Shown: piece after piece, positions 26,671 to 35,359 of the stretch
How positions within the stretch are numbered: position 1 is the first letter of the stretch
How the letters are laid out: each line of letters opens with the position of its first letter
Assembly: GCF_900217905.1 (NCBI RefSeq)
Contig: NZ_OBMO01000015.1
Location: 1-64,000 of the forward strand
DNA from: Alloalcanivorax xenomutans
Lineage (GTDB): Bacteria; Pseudomonadota; Gammaproteobacteria; Pseudomonadales; Alcanivoracaceae
Length of the DNA: 64,000 nucleotides
Reading direction: 5' to 3'
The notes under the pieces: generated by a model
Seen by the model: only the letters and a program-made list of their open reading frames with translations
Database searches by the model: none
Told to the model about the DNA's origin: nothing
Program-made: the position numbers and the translations under genes

Positions 26671-26706
26671 AGGGGCTCCGTTGTCGGCTCGGAGCCCCAG
26701 TTTACG

Positions 26707-27753
26707 CTATTTGATCGCCACCGGGTTCACCGGCGCGCCGGTGCCGCCTTCCATCTTCAGCGGCGCCGCCACCAGCAGGAAGTCGTACTTGCCATCCTCG
26801 GCACTGTCCGCCGCCAGATCATCAAGCCACCAGATTTCCGAAAGCACCACGCCCAGATCACGGATGAAAGCGCCGTGCAACGGAATGATCACCGTTTCCC
26901 CATCAATCTGCTGGGATACTTTCTCGATGGCCAGGTTATCCGAGGCGATCATCGGAATTTCCATCTCATCCACCCAGTTCACCAGTTCCTTGCTGTAGCA
27001 CAGACCCGGCTCGGTGTAGGCCTCCCACTTGGCATCCGGTTCCTCCTCCCAGAACCGGGCGATGGAGCCGGTGCGAATGACCAGGATGTCACGCTTGTTG
27101 ACCTTCACCTTCTGCGCTTCGGCGGTATCCTTGAGGTCTTCCAAGTCGATGCAGCTGCTCGGCGCCAGCCGATACGGGGCGTCCTTGTTCTTGTGTCGGC
27201 CCACATCCAGCAAGACGGCGCGGCCGACAATGCCTTTGTTGCCCAGTTGCGCCACGTCCGCGTGAGCGTGGCCATGTACCGTGGTCTGATCGCTCTTGCC
27301 GCCATAGACCTGCTCGCCGTACCAGGCATGGGCCAGACTGTCCACGTGGGTAGTGCCTTGCAGGTAGATGAAGGCGGCATCATCGGAGTACTTGATACCA
27401 CCGGGCAACGGTTCCGCCTTGCCGGCGCTGTAAGCCGCGGCATCGTTGGCCATGAAGTGCTGGGTGGGAATGCGTCCGGGGAACACCGGACCGCTGCCGG
27501 AGGTCATCGGAATCTGCAGGGTGAAGACACGCCCTTCGCTGACGGCTTTGAGGCCGGTGAGCACCGACTCGTCGGCAAGGTAATTCAGCGCGCCGACCTG
27601 GTCGTCCTCGCCCCATTTGCTCCAGTTGTTGGGAGCATCCTTTTGTAATCGCTCCATGGTGGTTTCCGCCAGCAATGGCGACACCGAGGCCAACAGACAG
27701 CCGGCCAGCAGACAGCGCCATCCCGAACCAAGACCTGACATTGTTGTTTTCAT
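26707..27753 (-). CDS. Periplasmic cyclase-family (kynurenine formamidase-like) metal hydrolase
   Basis: The 348-residue protein has a signal peptide (about 1-29, LLASVSPLLA). The family's metal-binding motif appears as QGTTHVDSLAHAWY, close to the HGTHxDxPxH consensus but with Thr-Thr-His. HADVAQLGNKGIVGRAVLLDV and the C-terminal PLHGAFIRDLGVVLSEIWWLDDLA follow the family pattern. Relatives hydrolyse amide or cyclic ester bonds, for example kynurenine formamidase and isatin hydrolase. Substrate is unknown. Export to the periplasm suggests it acts on an environmental compound. Confidence 0.85.
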   Translation of the reverse strand: MKTTMSGLGSGWRCLLAGCLLASVSPLLAETTMERLQKDAPNNWSKWGEDDQVGALNYLADESVLTGLKAVSEGRVFTLQIPMTSGSGPVFPGRIPTQHFMANDAAAYSAGKAEPLPGGIKYSDDAAFIYLQGTTHVDSLAHAWYGEQVYGGKSDQTTVHGHAHADVAQLGNKGIVGRAVLLDVGRHKNKDAPYRLAPSSCIDLEDLKDTAEAQKVKVNKRDILVIRTGSIARFWEEEPDAKWEAYTEPGLCYSKELVNWVDEMEIPMIASDNLAIEKVSQQIDGETVIIPLHGAFIRDLGVVLSEIWWLDDLAADSAEDGKYDFLLVAAPLKMEGGTGAPVNPVAIK

Positions 27754-27875
27754 ACGTCTCTCCCGATTTGCTGTGTTATTTGGATTTATCTAAACACAAC
27801 CGTCGGCACCACCGCATCCATAGGCGTTTTCGAACACCGTGCGGAGGCTTCAACGGGAGAGAATCGGGAGGGGCG

Positions 27876-28331
27876 TCAGTCCTGGCATTGACGGCAATGG
27901 CCGTGGATCTCCACCGGCTGCATGCCAACGACAAAATCCTGATGGGCCAGGCTGTTGTTCAGTGCCTGCTTGAAGCGGCCTTCCATCGGCGCCTCGCGCA
28001 CCGCGCCACAACGGTCGCAGACCAGAAACAAGGTGCCGTCATGGCCATGCTCACAGGCCAGATGGCCGCAGGCGAGATAGCGGTTGGTGGACGCCAGGCG
28101 GTGGGCCAGTCCGGCGGTCACCAGAAAGTCCAGTGCCCGGTAAATGGTGGGGGGCTTGGCGCCGGGGTGATGCTGGCTTTGCAGGGCATCCAGCAGATCA
28201 TAGGCACTGCGCGGCCCGTCCTGCTCCAGCAGCAGTGCCATCACCTGACGCCGCTGCGGCGTCAGCCGCAGGCCTTGTTCGGCGCAGCGCTGCTCGGCGA
28301 TGCGCAGTTGCTTTTCCACGGTTTCCGTCAT
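27876..28331 (-). CDS. zur: Fur-family zinc uptake regulator Zur
   Basis: The 151-residue repressor has an N-terminal winged helix (LRLTPQRRQVMALLLEQDGPRSAYDLL; PTIYRALDFLVTAGLAHRL) and a C-terminal metal-binding dimerisation domain. Histidine and cysteine ligands appear in CGHLACEHGHDGTLFLVCDRCG and HGHCRQC, giving two CxxC pairs for the structural zinc. Zur rather than Fur is favoured by these cysteines and by its position 56 bp downstream of zigA in the same direction. A Zur-box candidate lies upstream of zigA, so the pair is probably autoregulated. It represses zinc acquisition genes when zinc is plentiful. Confidence 0.9.
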   Translation of the reverse strand: MTETVEKQLRIAEQRCAEQGLRLTPQRRQVMALLLEQDGPRSAYDLLDALQSQHHPGAKPPTIYRALDFLVTAGLAHRLASTNRYLACGHLACEHGHDGTLFLVCDRCGAVREAPMEGRFKQALNNSLAHQDFVVGMQPVEIHGHCRQCQD

Positions 28332-28387
28332 GCGGGCTCCAGAGAGCGGAATGCGAACCGCCCATTCTACATCAACCCCCGCCGCTT

Positions 28388-29602
28388 TTACCCCACCGGC
28401 GGCTCACCCCAGTCGGGGAACGGGTCCTCCAGGGTGCGCCAATGGTCTTGCCCGGCCCGCAGTTCATCATCATCGAGCAGGCAGGCGTCCAGCGCGCGGC
28501 GGGCCTGCTCGGGGCTCAGATCCTGGCCGATGAACACCAGCTCCTGACGCATATCGCCGAACGGCTCCTCCCAGTTGGCAAGGATATTATCACGGTACTC
28601 CGGATCCTTCGGCCAGTGGCTTTGCGGCACCGCCTTCCAGAACAAACCGGCGGGACCGTGATGGGCGATACCGCCGGCCTGGCTCCAACTGCCGGCCCAC
28701 CGCGGGCGCGAGGCGAGCCAGAAGAAGCCCTTGGAGCGCAGCAGCTTGCCCTGCTCCCAGTCCTGATGAAGAAACTCGAAAAAGCGCTTGGGATGAAACG
28801 GTCGGCGCGCCTTGTAGGTGAAGCTGGCGATACCGTACTCCTCGGTTTCCGGCGTGTGCTCGCCGCGCATTTCCTTGAGCCAGCCCGGCGCCTGGCTGGC
28901 CCGTTCGAAATCAAAGCGGCCGGTATCCAGGACCCGATCCAGGTCGACCTGCCCCCGGCGGATCGGCACGATTTCCGCCTCCGGATTCAAGGCCCGCAGG
29001 GAAGCGACCACTTGCTTGAGCTCGTCCTCGTCGATCAGGTCGGTCTTGCTGACCAGCAGCACGTCGCAGAATTCGATCTGGTCCGCCAGCAAGTCCGCCA
29101 CATTACGCTGATCCTCCTCGCCCAGGCTTTCTCCCACCTGTTGCAACGAGCGGGCTTCGCGGTAATCGCGCAGGAAATTGGCGCCGTCCACCACGGTCAC
29201 CAGGGTATCCAGCCGCGCCACCGTGGAAAGGCTGGCGCCGCTTTCGTCCTCGAAGGTGAAGGTCTCCGCCACCGGCAACGGCTCGGAAATGCCGGTGGAC
29301 TCGATGACCAGGTAATCAAAGCGCCCTTCCCCGGCCAGCCGCTGCACTTCCACCAGCAGATCCTCGCGCAGGGTGCAGCAAATACAGCCGTTGCTCATCT
29401 CCACCAGCTTTTCCTCGGCACGATTAAGACTGACCTGCTGGTTAACCAGAGCGGCATCGATATTGATCTCGCTCATATCGTTGACGATCACCGCCACCCG
29501 GCGGTTCTGCCTGTTATTGAGGATATGGTTGAGTACCGTGGTCTTGCCGGCACCGAGAAAACCGGACAACACGGTGACGGGTAAGCGTTGGGCTGGCGTC
29601 AT
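28388..29602 (-). CDS. zigA: ZigA/COG0523-family zinc metallochaperone GTPase
   Basis: The 404-residue G3E-family GTPase has P-loop GFLGAGKTT at 14-22, metal-binding CxCC as GCICC at 72-76, and the SKTDL guanine-specificity motif. The C-terminal CobW domain includes [16 protein letters not shown]. Such proteins are induced by zinc starvation and are thought to deliver zinc to client enzymes. The start at 29602 follows CAGGAG; an ATG at 29635 gives an 11-residue extension without support. The Zur-box candidate at 29667-29681 lies 65 bp upstream. Confidence 0.9.
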   Translation of the reverse strand: MTPAQRLPVTVLSGFLGAGKTTVLNHILNNRQNRRVAVIVNDMSEINIDAALVNQQVSLNRAEEKLVEMSNGCICCTLREDLLVEVQRLAGEGRFDYLVIESTGISEPLPVAETFTFEDESGASLSTVARLDTLVTVVDGANFLRDYREARSLQQVGESLGEEDQRNVADLLADQIEFCDVLLVSKTDLIDEDELKQVVASLRALNPEAEIVPIRRGQVDLDRVLDTGRFDFERASQAPGWLKEMRGEHTPETEEYGIASFTYKARRPFHPKRFFEFLHQDWEQGKLLRSKGFFWLASRPRWAGSWSQAGGIAHHGPAGLFWKAVPQSHWPKDPEYRDNILANWEEPFGDMRQELVFIGQDLSPEQARRALDACLLDDDELRAGQDHWRTLEDPFPDWGEPPVG

Positions 29603-29666
29603 GGCGGGCTCCTGACTGCTTGGCGACGATGCCAAGGTGACGAAAGTGCGAAGGCGCTTTTTATCA

Positions 29667-29681
29667 TGTTATAACGTAACA
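29667..29681 (-). promoter_or_regulatory. Candidate Zur box upstream of zigA-zur
   Basis: TGTTATAACGTAACA matches the gammaproteobacterial Zur core TGTTATAATATAACA at 13 of 15 positions and is imperfectly palindromic. It lies in an A+T-rich patch 65 bp before the zigA start, in an otherwise GC-rich region. Its position and the presence of zur in the same unit support zinc-dependent autoregulation. The consensus is recalled rather than computed from this genome. Confidence 0.7.
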
Positions 29682-29797
29682 ATAAAGGAATTCGCGCCCA
29701 CTCCAGAACATGACGGCGCCAACAATTGACCCCCATTCACCTGGCCCCGCCGGAACGGCGGGGGCATCATCCCCACCTTTGCCGCGGAGTCGTCATC

Positions 29798-30751
29798 ATG
29801 CCACCAGCCCGTTCTTCCTCGCCCCGCCGTGCCCTGGTTCTTGGTTGCGGTGGCGTCGCCGGTGGCGCCTGGTCGGTAGCGGTTCTGCATCACCTGGAGC
29901 AGCAATCGGGCTGGGATGTCCGTGACGCGGCGGTGCTGATGGGCACGTCGGTCGGCGCTGTCCTGGCCGCGCAACTCGGTGGCGGTCGCTCGGTGGAACA
30001 GCTGCTGGCCTGCCAGCAACAACGGTCGTCAGGGTGTCAATGGGATCATGATCGCGATGCCGGCGGCGCCCTGCCCCCGCTGCCAGCTCCGGGACTGAAC
30101 AATCCGGCACTGGCGATGCTGGCCCTGCGCGGCCGGGTGCCGGCTCTGACCGGCTTGTGCGGTCTGCTGCCCCGAGGCCGGTTGGACATGGCACCGTTCC
30201 GGCGGCTGAGCGAAGAGGTGCAAACCCCCGATGGCTGGGTTCCCCACCCGGCTACCTGGATCATCGCCGCCGACAGCACCAGCGGCCGGCGCGTGGCGTT
30301 CGGTCGGGACGATGCCCCCAGGGCCACGCTCAGCGACGCGGTCTGCGCCTCTTATGGCGTGCCCGGCTGGTGTCCGCCGGTGAAGATCGGTAGCCGCCAC
30401 TACCTGGACGGCGGCATCGTCTCTCCCACCTCCGCCGACCTACTGCTGGATCGCAATGTGGACGAAGTCATCCTGTTGGCACCGATGGCATCACGACATC
30501 CGGGCCGTCCGGGCAATGCCCTGGAAAGGCTGGAGCGGCGGCTGCGCCGCTATATGACCACCCGTGTCGACCAGGAAGAAGCCGCGCTGAAGCAGCGGGG
30601 CAAAAAAGTGGTGCGGTTGGAGCCCGGCCCGGAGGATCTCGCCGCGTTCGGCTACAACATGATGGATCCGCGGCGGCGGCGCCAGATTTTGGAAACCGCC
30701 CTGCGAACCGGGGCGCCGTTGGTCAGACAGGGCCTCGCCGTCCTGCGATAG
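29798..30751 (+). CDS. Patatin-like phospholipase
   Basis: The 317-residue protein has the patatin fold: oxyanion loop GCGGVAGGAW at 16-25, nucleophile elbow GTSVG (Ser51), and catalytic Asp204 in YLDGGIVSPTSADLL. No signal peptide is seen, so it may act in the cytoplasm or be exported by another route. Patatins hydrolyse acyl chains from phospholipids or other lipids. ATG 29798 is 8 nt after GGAG; the open frame from 29726 lacks similarity. It converges on the acyl-CoA dehydrogenase. Confidence 0.9.
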   Translation: MPPARSSSPRRALVLGCGGVAGGAWSVAVLHHLEQQSGWDVRDAAVLMGTSVGAVLAAQLGGGRSVEQLLACQQQRSSGCQWDHDRDAGGALPPLPAPGLNNPALAMLALRGRVPALTGLCGLLPRGRLDMAPFRRLSEEVQTPDGWVPHPATWIIAADSTSGRRVAFGRDDAPRATLSDAVCASYGVPGWCPPVKIGSRHYLDGGIVSPTSADLLLDRNVDEVILLAPMASRHPGRPGNALERLERRLRRYMTTRVDQEEAALKQRGKKVVRLEPGPEDLAAFGYNMMDPRRRRQILETALRTGAPLVRQGLAVLR

Positions 30752-30760
30752 GCCCGGCAG

Positions 30761-30778
30761 CGCGGCTCACGAGCCGCG
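30761..30778. terminator. Hairpin between convergent patatin and acyl-CoA dehydrogenase genes
   Basis: CGCGGCTC at 30761-30768 pairs exactly with GAGCCGCG at 30771-30778. The spacer is only two bases, so the real loop would open a pair or more. It fills the 31-bp gap between the two stops. No U-run follows on either strand, so it is a weak candidate for a two-way terminator. Confidence 0.45.
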
Positions 30779-30782
30779 ATAC

Positions 30783-32507
30783 CTACGCCTCCCAGACCGC
30801 GTCCACCTGATCCCGGGACAGCGGCGTTTCCGCCAGCAAGGCCGCCAGCCAGGCACCGTCGCCGGCCTCCGGCTTGAGCGGATCCCGTGGCAGCAGTTTA
30901 TGGCTCAACACCAACTTGGCCAGCGCCAGGCGGCGCAGGTCATCGCCGATTCGCGCCGCTTCCCAGGCCAGGACTACCGCCGAGGTGAAGTTGTACAGAG
31001 CGCTGGCGATGCGGCGCGCGTCCGCTTCCAGGGTGTTGTCGCCAGCCACCTGCTCGGCGGCGGCGGTCACTTGTTTGAGCACCGCCTCGAACCGCTGGCG
31101 CTCGCTGTCGGACAGAGCGCTTTCCGACAGCAATTGCTGCAGATGCTCGCTCAACACCGGCAATGTCTGTTCCCGCCGGATCGCCCGGAACACGTCCAGC
31201 GCGACGATGTTGCTGGTGCCTTCCCAGATCGAGCCCAGGTGGGCGTCGCGCAATACCCGGGCATCGGACCACTCTTCGATGTAGCCGCAACCACCACGCA
31301 CTTCCATGCCGTCGGCGGCGACCTTGCGGGCATCCCGAGTAGTGCGGAACTTGATCAACGGCGTGAGGATACGCAGCAGTTTGGCCGCCACCGCATCCCC
31401 CTGGTCCGCGCGGCGCAGACACTCGGCGGTATGGAACACCATGCTGCGGCCCTGCTCGGCGGTGACCATCATCTTCACCAGTTGCCGCTTCAGCAGCGGC
31501 AGGTCAATCAGCTTGCGGCCGAACGCCACCCGGTTACGGGCAATGAACAGGGCTTCATTGACGGAGCGGCGCATCATGCCAGCGGAACGCACGCCGTTGG
31601 ACAGCCGTGACATGTTGATCATGTCCGTCATCTGCTTGAAGCCGTTACCCGGCTCCCCCACCACATAGGCTTCCGCCCCTTCCAGCACGATTTCGCCGCT
31701 GGCCATGGAGCGGGTGCCCAGTTTGTCCTTGAGTCGGATGAGGCGATAACGGTTGAGAGTGCCGTCGGGCAACCGGCGGGGCAGGAGGAACAACGTCAAC
31801 CCCTTGGTGCCGCCATCACCACCGGAGGGACGGGCCAGCACCATGGCCAGATCCGCGTCGGCGTTGGAGCAGAACCACTTATCGCCGTACAGACGCCAGA
31901 CACCGTCCTCGAAGCGGGCCTCGGTGGTGATCGCGCCGACGTCGGAACCGGCGTCCTGCTCGGTCATGAACATGGCGCCCTGGAACAGAGAATCTTCGTC
32001 CTGGGAGGTGAGATCGTCGATGAACCGGTTGATCAGTGCTTCGTCACCGAACTTGCGCAGAGTGCGGGTCAGCGCATCGGTCATGCTCAACGGACAGCAC
32101 AGGCCGAACTCCGCCTGCACGAACAGATAAGTGAGCCCATATTTGACCAACGGCGGCATCACTTCCGGCCAGCCCAGAACATTACCGCGATGGGACATGG
32201 CGGCCAGGCCGAAGCGGGAAAAAGCGTAGTACTCCAGCCGCTGATAGGAAGGATGCTTCTCCACCACCTGAGCGTCACTGCCATCCCGATTACGGAATCG
32301 CAGCGTCGGAGGATTGCGGTCCGCCTCCCGCGCCAGTCTTTCCAACTCATCCCCGGTCAGGGCACCCAGTTCCTGAAACACCGGCTCCAGATGATCACGC
32401 AGTTCCGCGGGCAGATACACCGACAACAAACGGGCGAAATCCGGGTCCTGTTGGTAAGCATTGTTCCCCTGGCTGTCCGGAATATTGCGATAAATCGCCT
32501 TGGCCAT
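30783..32507 (-). CDS. Acyl-CoA dehydrogenase family protein (AidB/large type)
   Basis: The 574-residue flavoprotein is longer than classical short-chain acyl-CoA dehydrogenases (about 380) and close to AidB-like and FadE-like sizes. FAD-binding features are AMFMTEQDAGSDVGAITTEA and YGDKWFCSNADADLAMVLAR. A C-terminal helical domain with RGGCGYIEEWSDARVLRDAHLGSIWEGTSNIVALDVFRA follows. The Glu of WEGTSNI is at the catalytic-base position of many family members. It probably oxidises an acyl-CoA to the enoyl-CoA; chain length is unknown. It diverges from a LysR gene (117-bp gap) that is its likely regulator. Confidence 0.9.
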   Translation of the reverse strand: MAKAIYRNIPDSQGNNAYQQDPDFARLLSVYLPAELRDHLEPVFQELGALTGDELERLAREADRNPPTLRFRNRDGSDAQVVEKHPSYQRLEYYAFSRFGLAAMSHRGNVLGWPEVMPPLVKYGLTYLFVQAEFGLCCPLSMTDALTRTLRKFGDEALINRFIDDLTSQDEDSLFQGAMFMTEQDAGSDVGAITTEARFEDGVWRLYGDKWFCSNADADLAMVLARPSGGDGGTKGLTLFLLPRRLPDGTLNRYRLIRLKDKLGTRSMASGEIVLEGAEAYVVGEPGNGFKQMTDMINMSRLSNGVRSAGMMRRSVNEALFIARNRVAFGRKLIDLPLLKRQLVKMMVTAEQGRSMVFHTAECLRRADQGDAVAAKLLRILTPLIKFRTTRDARKVAADGMEVRGGCGYIEEWSDARVLRDAHLGSIWEGTSNIVALDVFRAIRREQTLPVLSEHLQQLLSESALSDSERQRFEAVLKQVTAAAEQVAGDNTLEADARRIASALYNFTSAVVLAWEAARIGDDLRRLALAKLVLSHKLLPRDPLKPEAGDGAWLAALLAETPLSRDQVDAVWEA

Positions 32508-32624
32508 GGCAAACCTCTCTTATTCATAGTATTTATCGCATGATATAAAGGGGTTTTCCTAACCTCCAATCCGATTTTTCTATTTATCAATAGCATTTTC
32601 AGTATTCTTAATGGGAGCCGGACC
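32508..32624. promoter_or_regulatory. Divergent promoter region, acyl-CoA dehydrogenase / LysR
   Basis: This 117-bp gap is markedly A+T-rich against its flanks and contains an imperfect inverted repeat TTATCGCATGATATAA at about 32532-32547. LysR regulators commonly bind such T-N11-A type sites between themselves and a divergent target. Exact -35/-10 elements could not be assigned. Confidence 0.45.
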
Positions 32625-33536
32625 ATGGCCCTGACCTTCCGCCAATTACGCTACTTTCTGGTACTCGCCGAGGACCTGCATTTCGGACGCGCCGCCAAAC
32701 GTCTGCACATCTCCCAGCCGCCGCTGAGCGCCAGTCTGCGCCAGTTGGAAGAGGAACTGGGGGTAAAGCTGCTGGAACGCAGCAGCAAGCACGTAGCCCT
32801 GACGCCGGCCGGCGAGGTGTTTCAGCGCGAAGCCCGGCGGCTGCTGGAGAATCTGGAAGCCTCACAGAACCTGGTGCAGCGGATCGCTTCCAGCGCCTCC
32901 GGCGTGGTGCGGATGGGATTCACCCCGGCGATGATTTTTCGCCACCTGCCGGCGATGTTGAGGCAACTGGAAGACGCCCACCCGGGTATCGAGGTGCAGT
33001 TGATCGAACGTAATTCGGCGGAACAGCTTGCGGCGCTGCAGGCCAGGCAACTGGATCTGGCCTTCATCCATGCCATGCCGCTGCCGGACGGTATTGCCTC
33101 GCTACCCATTGCCGAGGATCCGTTCCTGGCCTGCCTGCCTCCGCACCATCCGCTGGCTTCGCGGCGCTCGCTGACGCTGCGGGATCTGGCCGGCGAGCCG
33201 CTGATCATGTTCAGCCGCAATCTGGCACCCCATTATTACGATCGCATCATTTCCCAGTTTCACCTGGCCGGGCTGGAGCCGCAGATCCGCCACCAGGTGA
33301 CGCACTGGCTCACCATAATGGCGCTGGTGGCCCACGGCATGGGCGTCTCTCTGGTGCCCAAGGCGCTGACCGGAGCGCGCTTCCGTCAGGAGGTGTTCCT
33401 GCCGATCGAGGACGCCCCGGCCCACCACCAGTCGCTGTGCATCTGGCCGCGGGATCAGCCCAATCCGAGCCGGGATCTGGTCATCGAGGTGATCACGCAA
33501 TGCGTGGAAGCGACAGCGCCGCCAGTGGGGCGCTGA
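32625..33536 (+). CDS. LysR family transcriptional regulator
   Basis: The 303-residue LysR regulator has its winged-helix HTH at about 1-60 (FRQLRYFLVLAEDLHFGRAAKRLHISQPPLSASLRQLEEELGVKLLERS) and a two-lobed effector domain at about 90-295. The HTH wording HFGRAAKRLHISQPPLS is the BenM/CatM/CbnR-type subgroup, often tied to catabolic genes. Divergence from the acyl-CoA dehydrogenase suggests that gene as the target. The effector is unknown. Confidence 0.92.
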   Translation: MALTFRQLRYFLVLAEDLHFGRAAKRLHISQPPLSASLRQLEEELGVKLLERSSKHVALTPAGEVFQREARRLLENLEASQNLVQRIASSASGVVRMGFTPAMIFRHLPAMLRQLEDAHPGIEVQLIERNSAEQLAALQARQLDLAFIHAMPLPDGIASLPIAEDPFLACLPPHHPLASRRSLTLRDLAGEPLIMFSRNLAPHYYDRIISQFHLAGLEPQIRHQVTHWLTIMALVAHGMGVSLVPKALTGARFRQEVFLPIEDAPAHHQSLCIWPRDQPNPSRDLVIEVITQCVEATAPPVGR

Positions 33537-33544
33537 TCCTGGCT

Positions 33545-33611
33545 ATTCGCGACCAAGCTCGCTCCCACAGCGACTTCGTAGCCCTCTGTGGGAGCAAGCT
33601 TGCTCGCGAAT
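33545..33611. repeat. REP-like inverted repeat, TTGCTCGCGAAT subtype
   Basis: The arms at 33545-33570 and 33586-33611 (26 nt each) are complementary with two mismatches. They end in ATTCGCGA/TCGCGAAT. The spacer carries the family tail CGACTTCGTAGCC. It sits in the 95-bp gap between the convergent LysR and MFS genes, where it can serve both as a 3'-end structure. Confidence 0.8.
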
Positions 33612-33631
33612 GGCCAATGGTGCGTTGCGAC

Positions 33632-34819
33632 TCAGGCCGGATCGCGGAATGGCCTCACCACCGCCATGACAATCACCATGCACACCAGCGAGCAGGCGAA
33701 CATGGCGGCGATCACCGACGGCAGGGTTTCCGGCAGTAGCGTGGACAAGGCGCTCAACGCTCCGGCGATGCCGAACTGAGCCGCCCCCAGCAGCGACGCG
33801 GCGGTGCCGCCGTGACGGTCGAAGTACTCCATGAAGCAAGCCTGATTGTTCGGCACCACCCCACCCTGAGCCCCCACGGTAAGCATCATTGCCGGCAGGA
33901 ACAGCCACACCGGCGCGCCGGTGGCGGTCATGATCGCCAGCAACAGACAACCGGCGAATTGCAGCACCAGAAAACCGCACAAAATCTGGCGGGAGGAAAA
34001 CCGGTTCAACAACACCCGGTTGGTGAGGTTGGCAATCAGCATCATCACGATGTTGGCGCCAAACATCAGTGCGAATACGCTCTCCGAGTGACCAAAGTGT
34101 TCCTGATAAATAAAGGACGCGTGGGTAATGAACAGCATCATTACCGAAAACGCGAACGCCTGCAGGAACAGGAAAGGCAGCGCCGGGGTGATGGCGAACA
34201 CCGCCTTGTAACGCTGCCAGAGAGACTCGGCTGGCGCCGCACCGCCGCCATTGCGCGGGCTCTGCCGCAGCACGAAAAAGTAAGTCAGCGGCGCCAGACA
34301 TACCGCGTACACCGCCAGCAACTGAAAGATGGTATGCCAGCTTCCCACCGCCAGAATGGCGCTGCCGATGCTTGGCGCCACCCCAGGCGCCACCACCATG
34401 ATCAAACCGATCATACTGAACAGCTTGGCGGCATCCGCGCCATGCACCCGGTCCCGTACCAGTGCCGGCACCAGCACCGCGACGCAGCCGCCGCCGAAGG
34501 CCTGCAGCGCCCGCCAGCCCAACAACGCGGAGATCGATTCCGAGCTGCTGACACCGAGGCACGCGACCATGAAAATCAGCAGCCCCAGATACATCACCCG
34601 CGCCCGGCCGATGGCATCGGACAGCGGCCCGCCCACCAATTGCCCCATCGCCAGGCCGAACACATAAATCGACAGGCTGCGGGCGATCTCACTGATCTCC
34701 ACCCCCAAGGCTTCGGCCATGCGGGGAAACGCCGGCAGATAGGCATCCACCGACAAAGGCCCCAAGGCCATGGCCAGTGCCAATACGACAGGCAAGGTAA
34801 CCGGGTAAGGACGGGACAT
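33632..34819 (-). CDS. Bcr/CflA-type MFS multidrug efflux transporter
   Basis: The 395-residue protein has about 12 membrane helices. The N-terminus (LALAMALGPLSVDAYLPAFPRMAEALG) and the GQLVGGPLSDAIGRARVMYLGL loop, the MFS motif A, are typical of drug/H+ antiporters of the Bcr/CflA subfamily. RALQAFGGGCVAVLVPALVRD matches their motif C neighbourhood. Substrates are unknown. It lies 108 bp downstream of an SMR pump gene on the same strand; the gap is A+T-rich (34855-34885) and may hold its own promoter. Confidence 0.9.
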   Translation of the reverse strand: MSRPYPVTLPVVLALAMALGPLSVDAYLPAFPRMAEALGVEISEIARSLSIYVFGLAMGQLVGGPLSDAIGRARVMYLGLLIFMVACLGVSSSESISALLGWRALQAFGGGCVAVLVPALVRDRVHGADAAKLFSMIGLIMVVAPGVAPSIGSAILAVGSWHTIFQLLAVYAVCLAPLTYFFVLRQSPRNGGGAAPAESLWQRYKAVFAITPALPFLFLQAFAFSVMMLFITHASFIYQEHFGHSESVFALMFGANIVMMLIANLTNRVLLNRFSSRQILCGFLVLQFAGCLLLAIMTATGAPVWLFLPAMMLTVGAQGGVVPNNQACFMEYFDRHGGTAASLLGAAQFGIAGALSALSTLLPETLPSVIAAMFACSLVCMVIVMAVVRPFRDPA

Positions 34820-34927
34820 AGGAGACCTGATGCTGGGGTGTGAACGGGGGACAATAAATAGTTGATATAGTCAAATAATAGAGACGCGCAACGCCGATTT
34901 CAACCTTGACCCGTCTGATCGCCCGGC

Positions 34928-35260
34928 TCAATGAACAGAGGAGCTGGAGAACAGATTCATGACCACCACGCCGGATATGATCAGCGCCATCCCCAACATC
35001 GCCGGTGCATCCAGCTTCTGCCCATAAATCAGCCAGGACAGCAACGCCACCAGCACCACGCCAAGGCCGGACCAGATGGCGTAGGCCACGCCCACCGGAA
35101 TCACTCGCAATGTCAGCGACAGGAAGTAGAACGCCAGCCCGTACCCCAACACCACCACCAGCGACGGCCACAGCCGGGTAAAGCCTTCACTGGCTTTCAA
35201 CGCCGACGTCGCCGCCACCTCGGAGACAATGGCAATCAACAGGAACAGTCCGTTTTTCAT
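34928..35260 (-). CDS. Small multidrug resistance (SMR) family transporter
   Basis: The 110-residue protein has four helices. The proton- and drug-binding Glu14 is present ([23 protein letters not shown]). Conserved Trp/Tyr and glycine residues occur in [42 protein letters not shown]. That second motif is characteristic of EmrE/QacE-type pumps, which work as antiparallel dimers exchanging protons for quaternary cations. A guanidinium-exporter (Gdx) identity is less likely because of the KASEGFTR loop. Confidence 0.93.
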   Translation of the reverse strand: MKNGLFLLIAIVSEVAATSALKASEGFTRLWPSLVVVLGYGLAFYFLSLTLRVIPVGVAYAIWSGLGVVLVALLSWLIYGQKLDAPAMLGMALIISGVVVMNLFSSSSVH

Positions 35261-35359
35261 GCGCGCCTCCCATGTCGGGCGTCACTCCAGAAGGAAGCAT
35301 GATACCCGTCCAGGATAACGTTCGGCACGTTCGGTTACGCTAATTACACCCTGATCAGG

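Noticed and set aside
25744-27648. 634-codon plus-strand frame through the repeat, AraC and cyclase genes
   Set aside because: It begins in the palindromic element and runs antisense across two well-supported genes, with no domain.
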